From Corynebacterium sp. (GTDB taxonomy: Bacteria; Actinomycetota; Actinomycetes; Mycobacteriales; Mycobacteriaceae), in contig NZ_JAUMTY010000041.1 of assembly GCF_030530965.1 (NCBI RefSeq), forward strand, positions 8,128 to 19,890: a stretch of DNA of 11,763 nt, written 5' to 3'. Every line of letters starts with the position of its first letter. Position 1 is the first letter of the stretch. The translations under genes were made by a program, and so were the position numbers. This document shows, in pieces, positions 7,150 to 11,763 of this stretch. The notes beneath the pieces are model-generated. The model worked only from the letters and a program-made list of their open reading frames with translations. It was not told the origin of the DNA and did no database searches.

Positions 7150-7518
7150 ATGTCACCTAATGACGCCAGCAATTCCTCTAAACCAACTTCCCCCGCATCT
7201 GTTGAAATTCTCGCCGGGGTGTTCTCCACATTATTGCTAGCGGTAGTGTCATTTCTCTCCCTCAAAGGGCAGATATCTTCAGTCGCTTTTGTGGTGCTCT
7301 CTATTGTCCTGCTAGCAGCGTGGGTAACCTTCCACGCCAACGCAGCAAAAGGTAGAGCTAAGGTAGGCACCTTGGATGGGCTGCTAGTCATGATTCCCGT
7401 CATCATCGCGATATTTGATCTAACCAGTAAGTCGCATTTAGGGAATGGCGCTGCAGCAATATTCTCGGCTATCGCAACGGTCTGCTACGTGGCGTATTTC
7501 ATTCGCTCGTGGAAATAA
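7150..7518 (+). CDS. Small predicted four-helix membrane protein, unknown function
   Basis: This is a second unrecognised protein, 122 residues. A polar, Ser/Asn/Pro-rich N-terminus (about 1-18) is followed by hydrophobic segments at roughly 19-38, 42-61, 76-91 and 99-117; it ends with FIRSWK. The loop at 62-75 is basic (HANAAKGRAKVG), suggesting a cytoplasmic hairpin. The ATG at 7150 is preceded by TAAGG with a 7-nt gap, an acceptable but not strong site. Like its upstream neighbour it lies in AT-richer DNA, and it has a similar size and topology, though I see no obvious sequence identity between the two. It converges with the toxin-antitoxin-like pair, 57 nt away. It could be an accessory or defence-related membrane protein, but nothing in the sequence proves a role. 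Confidence 0.7.
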   Translation: MSPNDASNSSKPTSPASVEILAGVFSTLLLAVVSFLSLKGQISSVAFVVLSIVLLAAWVTFHANAAKGRAKVGTLDGLLVMIPVIIAIFDLTSKSHLGNGAAAIFSAIATVCYVAYFIRSWK

Positions 7519-7575
7519 ACGGCCACGAGTCGCAAGGCCGCAGCTCACAAAGCCAGCAGCAAGTACACCATCCCA

Positions 7576-7911
7576 TCAGCGTCGCATCGTCATAATGTCA
7601 ACCACTAGCTCAGCTAGTTTTCCGTTGGCCTTATTCAATGGTTTTAGCCGCGTAATCGCCTCTTCCACGGCGTGGAGCATCTCCGCTTCACTTCGGTGGG
7701 TCGGTATTCCACCGATACGCCCTTGCCCGGCCGCAGCGATCGCCGCACACGCCCACGGGCGCACGAGGTACACGCCGGACCCGGCCACAGCGCGAAATTC
7801 GTCGATAATAATAAGGAGTTGTTCGGCGGTTAGTGGGCGAGAACCAAAACCGGCCCGAGCATTTAGTTCATCATCCACCCCATGCGGTCCATCCACTCCC
7901 GGCGCGGTCAT
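7576..7911 (-). CDS. Doc/Fic-like toxin component, degenerate active site
   Basis: The 111-residue protein is encoded directly after a CopG-like antitoxin, overlapping it by ATGA (start ATG 7911). After a polar N-terminus come LTAEQLLIIIDEF (27-39), VRPWACAAIAAA (50-61), a helix EAEMLHAVEEAITRL (75-89) and KPLNKANGKLA (90-100). This last stretch aligns position by position with the Doc motif HxFNDANKRTA: Asn, Ala and Asn are kept, but the catalytic His is Lys90, Phe is Leu, and Lys-Arg is Gly-Lys. Only 21 residues follow the motif here, whereas phage P1 Doc has about 50. Doc toxins of this family phosphorylate EF-Tu; with the His lost, that activity is doubtful. It may be a decayed toxin, or one repurposed as a co-repressor of its own operon. 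The family assignment is inference from the motif plus context; an unrelated small protein is possible. Confidence 0.62.
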   Translation of the reverse strand: MTAPGVDGPHGVDDELNARAGFGSRPLTAEQLLIIIDEFRAVAGSGVYLVRPWACAAIAAAGQGRIGGIPTHRSEAEMLHAVEEAITRLKPLNKANGKLAELVVDIMTMRR

Positions 7912-8126
7912 CGTCGAACCTTCTTAGCCCGGACCTTCTTAACGAGTTCCGCATATTCGGGAACTCGAGACCTGGCCAGCTCCCGCACTTCTTCATTGTC
8001 CACCGTCCGCGCCGCCGTCGACACGATCGCGCGCACGGCAGCTTCGTGCTTCGAAGTACCCGTCATCTCTGCCAGCAGCGTCAGGGCGCGGTCTTGGTCG
8101 TCCGTGAGCCGTAGGGTCATTGCCAT
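7908..8126 (-). CDS. CopG-like ribbon-helix-helix antitoxin
   Basis: A 72-residue protein beginning MAMTLRLTDDQDRALTLLA, the pattern of a ribbon-helix-helix DNA-binding domain: a beta strand (MTLRLT), helix 1 (DDQDRALTLLAEMTG) and helix 2 (SKHEAAVRAIVSTAART). The C-terminal half is charged and helical (NEEVRELARSRVPEYAELVKKVRAKKVRR), the usual toxin-binding region. CopG-like antitoxins of this form commonly precede Doc/Fic toxins in actinobacteria; here the next gene overlaps by ATGA. By analogy it should neutralise its partner and repress its own promoter. ATG 8126, GTG 8132 and ATG 8120 are all possible starts. None has a clear Shine-Dalgarno site, so a leaderless or near-leaderless mRNA is possible. 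I prefer 8126 from the family's typical N-terminus. Confidence 0.78.
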   Translation of the reverse strand: MAMTLRLTDDQDRALTLLAEMTGTSKHEAAVRAIVSTAARTVDNEEVRELARSRVPEYAELVKKVRAKKVRR

Positions 8127-8130
8127 ACTC

Positions 8131-8157
8131 ACTATTCAACCATTAGGCCGCCGTCAA
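8131..8157 (-). promoter_or_regulatory. Possible promoter of the antitoxin-toxin pair
   Basis: On the minus strand, TTGACG (8157-8152, 5 of 6 to the -35 consensus) is followed after 15 nt by AATAGT (8136-8131, 4 of 6 to the -10). Transcription would start about at the first codons of the antitoxin gene, in line with the absence of a ribosome binding site. The spacing is short, so this is tentative. Confidence 0.4.
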
Positions 8158-8305
8158 GTGATACCACCGCGATACCATCAGCTAACGGGCCTTCCCGATA
8201 AAACCGCTCAGAAAACCCACAGAAGCGCCCCGTCGAAAAGATCCGCAACGCATACACGGCCGACGCACAGCTCCCATGTCCGCCCTGTGAGGTAAGGTAG
8301 AGCGC

Positions 8306-10906
8306 ATGAGTGATGACAGCGGAAATACCGGGGGCAATGACCTTTTCGATCGCGTCAGCCCGATCGACATCCAAGAAGAAATGCAATCGAGCTACATCGA
8401 TTACGCCATGAGCGTCATCGTTGGACGTGCTCTCCCCGAGGTTCGCGACGGCATGAAACCCGTCCACCGCCGCATCATCTACGCGATGTACGACAACGGC
8501 TATCGCCCCGAGCGCAGCTACGTCAAGTCCGCCCGACCCGTCGCGGACACGATGGGCCACTTCCACCCCCACGGCGATAGCGCCATTTATGACACCTTGG
8601 TCCGCATGGCTCAGCCGTGGTCCATGCGCTACCCGCTGGTTGATGGCCAGGGTAACTTCGGCTCCCGCGGCAACGACGGTCCCGCCGCCATGCGTTATAC
8701 AGAGTGCCGCCTCACACCGCTGGCCATGGAGATGGTTCGCGATATCCGCGAAAATACCGTCGACTTCGAGCCCAACTATGACGGCAAAACACTCGAGCCG
8801 ACGATTCTCCCGTCGCGTGTTCCCAACCTGCTGATGAACGGTTCCGGCGGTATTGCCGTCGGTATGGCGACGAATATTCCGCCGCACAACCTCACCGAGC
8901 TGGCCCAGGCGATTTTCTGGTGCCTCGACCATTACGACGCGGACGAGGCCACCACCCTCGAGGCCGTCATGGAACGCGTGAAGGGCCCCGACTTCCCCAC
9001 GGCCGGGCTCATCGTCGGTGATAAAGGTATTAAGGACGCGTACACCACCGGCCGCGGCTCCATCAAAATGCGCGGCGTGACCTCCATTGAGGAGGAACGC
9101 GGGCGCACCATCATCGTCATTACCGAGCTTCCTTACCAGGTCAACCCCGATAACCTTGTCTCCAGCATTGCTGAGCAAGTGCGCGACGGGAAGATCGCGG
9201 GCATCTCCAAGATCGACGACGAATCCTCCGACCGCGTCGGCATGCGCATCGTCGTCACACTGAAACGCGACGCCGTGCCGCGCGTTGTGCTCAACAACCT
9301 CTACAAGCACTCCCAACTGCAGACCAGCTTCGGCGCGAACATGCTGTCCATTGTCGACGGCGTCCCCCGCACCCTCCGCCTGGACCAGCTGCTGCGGCTG
9401 TACGTCGATCACCAAATCGACGTCATCGTTCGACGCACCCAGCACCGCCTGGATGAGGCCGAAAAGCGCGCCCACATCCTGCGCGGATTGGTCAAAGCGC
9501 TGGATATGCTCGACGAAGTCATCGCGCTGATTCGCGCATCCCAGACCCCGGAGATCGCACGAACCGGACTGATGGACCTCCTGGATATCGACGAGCTCCA
9601 GGCCGACGCCATTCTGCGGATGCGGCTGCGCCAACTCGCGGCCCTGGAGCGGCAGAAGATTATCGACGAGTTGAAGGAACTCGAACTCACCATCGCCGAC
9701 CTCAAGGATATCCTGGCCCGGCCGGAGCGCCAGCGGCAGATTGTGCGCGACGAGCTCGAGGAGATCGTCAACAACTACGGTGACGACCGTCGCACGCAGA
9801 TCATCGCGGCCACCGGCGATGTCACCGAAGAGGACCTCATCGCGCGCGAAAACGTCGTCGCCACCATCACCTCGACCGGGTACGCCAAGCGCACCAAGGT
9901 GGATCTCTACCGCAACCAGAAGCGTGGCGGGAAGGGTGTCCGCGGGGCTGAGCTCAAGCAGGACGACGTCGTCCGGCACTTCTTTGTGACCTCGACGCAC
10001 GACTGGATTTTGTTCTTCACCAACTTCGGGCGCGTGTATCGCCTCAAGGCCTACGAGTTGCCCGAGGCGTCCCGGACCGCGCGCGGGCAGCACGTCGCCA
10101 ACCTTCTGGAGTTCCAGCCTGGCGAACACATCGCCCAGGTCATCCAGCTGCAGACCTACGAAGATGCGCCCTACCTGGTCCTGGCCACTAAGCAAGGCCG
10201 CGTGAAGAAGTCGAAGCTGACCGATTATGACTCGGCGCGGTCCGGTGGATTAATCGCCATCAACCTCAACGAGGGCGACTCACTGATCGGCGCACAGCTC
10301 TGCTCCGCCGACGACGACCTCCTGCTTGTCTCCGAAGAGGGTCAGGCTATGCGCTTTACTGCCGACGACGACACGCTGCGCCCGATGGGCCGCGCCACTG
10401 CCGGCGTCAAGGGCATGCGTTTCCGTGGCGAGGATGCGCTGCTGGCGCTGACCGTCGTCCGTGAGGATTCCTACCTCATGGTCGCCACTGCCGGCGGCTA
10501 TGCCAAGCGCACGAAGATGGAGGAATACCCGACGAAGGGACGCGGCGGGCTCGGCGTGGCCACGTTCAAGTACAACAAGAAGCGCGGCAAGCTGATCGGC
10601 GCACTCGTCGTCGACCAAGATGACGAAATCTTCTGCATCACTACCGACGGTTCCGTCGTCCGGTCCAACGTGAAGGACATCCGGCCCAGCTCGCGGCAGA
10701 CGATGGGCGTGCGGCTGGTCCACCTGGACAAGGGCTCTGAGCTGCTCGCCATCGACCGCAACGTCGAGGACGAAGGCGAGGAACACGCGGCGAAGACTGC
10801 GGAGAAGGGGAACGCCCCTACCGATCCGGCCGAACCGGACCCGAACGACCCCAATGCTGACGGTTCCGACGGTGACGGCTCCTCCGACGCTAAGGATGGG
10901 AAGTAA
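8306..10906 (+). CDS. gyrA: DNA gyrase subunit A
   Basis: The DNA-cleaving subunit of the type II topoisomerase that introduces negative supercoils with GyrB (an A2B2 tetramer). The 866-residue protein has the winged-helix/tower breakage-reunion domain (about 20-500), with MRYTECRL carrying the catalytic Tyr131. The quinolone-resistance region, HPHGDSAIYD at 87-96, has Ser92 and Asp96 at the positions of E. coli Ser83 and Asp87, i.e. the susceptible-type residues, unlike mycobacteria, which carry Ala at the first. The C-terminal beta-pinwheel starts after about 510 and holds the GyrA box as QKRGGKG (538-544; consensus QRRGGKG), needed for DNA wrapping. The last 45 or so residues are an acidic, Pro/Asp/Gly-rich tail. 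ATG 8306 has AAGG 8 nt upstream. gyrB is not the neighbour, so gyrA must use its own promoter in the 179-bp gap shared with the divergent antitoxin gene; I found no convincing one. The stop overlaps the next gene (TAATG). Confidence 0.98.
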   Translation: MSDDSGNTGGNDLFDRVSPIDIQEEMQSSYIDYAMSVIVGRALPEVRDGMKPVHRRIIYAMYDNGYRPERSYVKSARPVADTMGHFHPHGDSAIYDTLVRMAQPWSMRYPLVDGQGNFGSRGNDGPAAMRYTECRLTPLAMEMVRDIRENTVDFEPNYDGKTLEPTILPSRVPNLLMNGSGGIAVGMATNIPPHNLTELAQAIFWCLDHYDADEATTLEAVMERVKGPDFPTAGLIVGDKGIKDAYTTGRGSIKMRGVTSIEEERGRTIIVITELPYQVNPDNLVSSIAEQVRDGKIAGISKIDDESSDRVGMRIVVTLKRDAVPRVVLNNLYKHSQLQTSFGANMLSIVDGVPRTLRLDQLLRLYVDHQIDVIVRRTQHRLDEAEKRAHILRGLVKALDMLDEVIALIRASQTPEIARTGLMDLLDIDELQADAILRMRLRQLAALERQKIIDELKELELTIADLKDILARPERQRQIVRDELEEIVNNYGDDRRTQIIAATGDVTEEDLIARENVVATITSTGYAKRTKVDLYRNQKRGGKGVRGAELKQDDVVRHFFVTSTHDWILFFTNFGRVYRLKAYELPEASRTARGQHVANLLEFQPGEHIAQVIQLQTYEDAPYLVLATKQGRVKKSKLTDYDSARSGGLIAINLNEGDSLIGAQLCSADDDLLLVSEEGQAMRFTADDDTLRPMGRATAGVKGMRFRGEDALLALTVVREDSYLMVATAGGYAKRTKMEEYPTKGRGGLGVATFKYNKKRGKLIGALVVDQDDEIFCITTDGSVVRSNVKDIRPSSRQTMGVRLVHLDKGSELLAIDRNVEDEGEEHAAKTAEKGNAPTDPAEPDPNDPNADGSDGDGSSDAKDGK

Positions 10907-11403
10907 TGACGGGGCCGGGACCACACGGGCTGACGCCCGAGGGAAACCAGGCTAACCAGGCTGATCAGGATCTGGGCACGCGGCGCTGGACAGGCAACTT
11001 AGCCGACGACCCGGCTGGTCCGGCGTCCAGTTCCCCTAGCTCCCCCAGCGCGCACGGCGCGCCTCAGGGTGAGCGCGTTGTGGAGGTGACCCACATTGAT
11101 CTCCACCGAGCTGCCCGGATCTCAGGGGCGGTCAGCGCGATCATCGCCCTCGTCTGGATACTCGCTGCCCTTCTCATGTTCGGCCTCCTGGCGGGGATGG
11201 GGGCATGGGGAAACATGAACGACGCCCTTAACGACGTAGCAGATACCTCGGTTCCGACGAGCATGGTGATTATTGCGATCATCGCGCTCGCTGTCTTCGA
11301 AGCCATCATCGGCACCCTGTTGGGCGTTGTTGCCGCAGCTATTTACAACGGGTTGGCTCGAATGAGCGCTGTTGGTGGAGTGAAAATGGTGGTGCGGGAC
11401 TAA
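10906..11403 (+). CDS. DUF3566-type membrane protein downstream of gyrA
   Basis: 165 residues. A long polar N-terminus (1-60, Pro/Ser/Gly/Asp/Gln rich, presumably cytoplasmic and disordered) precedes a conserved-looking domain: VVEVTHIDLHRAARISGAVSAIIALVW (about 58-84), a first membrane helix at 73-98, an outside loop GAWGNMNDALNDVADTSVPTS, a second helix at 119-146, and IYNGLARMSAVGGVKMVVRD at the end. This architecture and the position directly after gyrA match the actinobacterial DUF3566 family (Rv0007 in Mycobacterium tuberculosis); its function is not established. The ATG overlaps the gyrA stop by one base (TAATG), with AAGGA 9 nt upstream, so the two genes are co-transcribed and probably coupled. 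Family assignment fairly sure; function unknown. Confidence 0.88.
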   Translation: MTGPGPHGLTPEGNQANQADQDLGTRRWTGNLADDPAGPASSSPSSPSAHGAPQGERVVEVTHIDLHRAARISGAVSAIIALVWILAALLMFGLLAGMGAWGNMNDALNDVADTSVPTSMVIIAIIALAVFEAIIGTLLGVVAAAIYNGLARMSAVGGVKMVVRD

Positions 11404-11410
11404 CGATCCC

Positions 11411-11429
11411 GGCCCCTGCGATCGGGGCC
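11411..11429 (+). terminator. Terminator-like hairpin after the gyrA operon
   Basis: GGCCCC-TGCGATC-GGGGCC forms a perfect 6-bp GC stem 8 nt after the stop of the DUF3566-type gene. Only a short T-poor run (TGTGTGATTT) follows, so it is not a textbook intrinsic terminator; actinobacterial terminators often lack the T tract. The right arm is repeated 16 nt downstream (11440-11445), giving an alternative pairing partner. Confidence 0.5.
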
Positions 11430-11451
11430 TGTGTGATTTGGGGCCTGTGTG
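11424..11451 (+). repeat. 12-bp direct repeat next to the terminator arm
   Basis: GGGGCCTGTGTG occurs at 11424-11435 and again at 11440-11451, separated by ATTT. The first six bases of each copy are the right arm of the terminator-like hairpin. It looks like a small duplication or slippage product. The second copy runs into the palindrome TGTGCACA (11447-11454). Confidence 0.75.
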
Positions 11452-11525
11452 CACATCACTCGGGCCACCACATCAACCGAGCGGGCAGACTTTTATTCGA
11501 TCTATTTACACTGTGACCTGCAGAT

Positions 11526-11554
11526 TTGGTAAACCCCGTTTTCGTGGGTAAAGT
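11526..11554 (+). promoter_or_regulatory. Promoter of the tRNA-Ile/tRNA-Ala unit
   Basis: TTGGTA (11526-11531) and TAAAGT (11549-11554) match the -35 and -10 consensus at 4 of 6 each, with the ideal 17-nt spacing. The predicted start, near 11561, lies about 8 nt before the mature tRNA-Ile, a usual leader length for tRNA genes. No protein gene lies between. Confidence 0.6.
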
Positions 11555-11568
11555 TCTGCACGGTTCAT

Positions 11569-11645
11569 GGGCCTATAGCTCAGGCGGTTAGAGCACTTCG
11601 CTGATAACGAAGGGGTCGGAGGTTCAAGTCCTCCTAGGCCCACCA
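11569..11645 (+). tRNA. ileT: tRNA-Ile (GAU anticodon)
   Basis: It folds as a full cloverleaf: acceptor GGGCCTA (11569-11575) with TAGGCCC (11635-11641), anticodon stem CTTCG/CGAAG with loop CTGATAA, anticodon GAT at 11603-11605, and T arm GGAGG-TTCAAGT-CCTCC. The discriminator is A11642, and the 3' CCA is encoded (11643-11645). It reads AUC/AUU isoleucine codons. Position after gyrA and before tRNA-Ala is the conserved actinobacterial arrangement. Confidence 0.97.
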
Positions 11646-11651
11646 CGAAAA

Positions 11652-11684
11652 CCACTTCGGTGGGGTTCGGGTGGTGAAAACCAC
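11652..11684 (+). other. Inter-tRNA spacer with two tetraloop hairpins
   Basis: CCAC-TTCG-GTGG (11652-11663) forms a short stem closed by a C(UUCG)G loop, and GTGGT-GAAA-ACCAC (11671-11684) a second stem with a GAAA loop. Both sit between the two tRNAs and would be present in a joint precursor. The CCAC and GTGG arms can also pair crosswise. They may guide RNase cleavage or simply insulate the folding of the tRNAs; the role is inference. Confidence 0.5.
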
Positions 11685-11686
11685 AG

Positions 11687-11759
11687 GGGGCGTTAGCTCA
11701 ATTGGTAGAGCACTTGCTTTGCAAGCAAGAGGTCACGAGTTCGATTCTCGTACGCTCCA
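11687..11759 (+). tRNA. alaT: tRNA-Ala (UGC anticodon)
   Basis: Cloverleaf: acceptor GGGGCGT (11687-11693) with ACGCTCC (11752-11758, one G-U pair), D arm GCTC-AATTGGTA-GAGC, anticodon stem CTTGC/GCAAG with anticodon TGC at 11720-11722, and T arm ACGAG-TTCGATT-CTCGT. The discriminator is A11759. The genome continues CAGG, so the CCA end is not encoded and must be added by nucleotidyltransferase, unlike the preceding tRNA-Ile. It reads GCN alanine codons, chiefly GCA/GCG. Confidence 0.96.
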
Positions 11760-11763
11760 CAGG

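Noticed and set aside
7520..7540. Inverted repeat CGGCC/GGCCG with an 11-nt loop between the convergent genes, as a bidirectional terminator
   Set aside because: The stem is only 5 bp, the loop is long and there is no T tract on either strand; too weak to call.
8132..10195. Very long open frame (687 codons) on the minus strand opposite gyrA
   Set aside because: It is the exact antisense of an unmistakable gyrA; its product is a Val/Gly/Asp-rich string with no known motif. Long antisense frames are expected from the codon bias of GC-rich genes.
11569..11763. tRNA genes as a phage or island attachment site
   Set aside because: tRNA 3' ends are common integration sites, but I found no second copy of either 3' end, no integrase and no mobile genes in the window.

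Overview
The window reads as a chromosomal segment of a moderately high-GC actinobacterium, most likely in the Corynebacterium/Mycobacteriales group. The placement rests on the block gyrA, small DUF3566-type membrane protein, tRNA-Ile(GAU), tRNA-Ala(UGC), which is the conserved arrangement in that group (in mycobacteria gyrA is followed by an Rv0007-like protein and then ileT/alaT). It also rests on actinobacterial-style protein sequences. The genus is inference. The gene just upstream of gyrA is not gyrB, so other material lies between the two gyrase genes, as in corynebacteria.

Left half (1-6331, all minus strand): a complete upper-to-lower mevalonate pathway operon. In transcription order it is mevalonate kinase, diphosphomevalonate decarboxylase, phosphomevalonate kinase, type 2 isopentenyl-diphosphate isomerase, HMG-CoA reductase and HMG-CoA synthase, the last truncated by the window edge. 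This is the order known from the Streptomyces sp. CL190 mevalonate cluster. Together the six enzymes turn acetoacetyl-CoA and acetyl-CoA into IPP and DMAPP. The junctions are tight: GTGA, 5 nt, ATGA, then a 132-nt AT-rich gap before HMG-CoA reductase, then GTGA. No prenyl diphosphate synthase lies next to the operon inside the window. Several of the enzymes carry hydrophilic low-complexity insertions or tails compared with the Streptomyces proteins as I recall them.

Middle (6332-8305): a 359-bp spacer without a convincing gene, then two plus-strand genes for unrecognised small proteins of about 120 residues, each with about four predicted membrane segments. This stretch is visibly more AT-rich than its neighbours. 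Facing them on the minus strand is a small toxin-antitoxin-like pair: a CopG-type ribbon-helix-helix antitoxin overlapping a Doc/Fic-like protein. The Fic motif of the latter is degenerate (Lys in place of the catalytic His) and its C-terminus is short.

Right part (8306-11763): gyrA with an intact catalytic Tyr, Ser/Asp at the two main quinolone-resistance positions, a GyrA box and an acidic tail. It is followed by the overlapping DUF3566-type gene, a terminator-like hairpin with an unusual direct repeat, a good promoter, and tRNA-Ile and tRNA-Ala separated by two short hairpins. No insertion sequences, integrases, CRISPR arrays or rRNA genes are visible.
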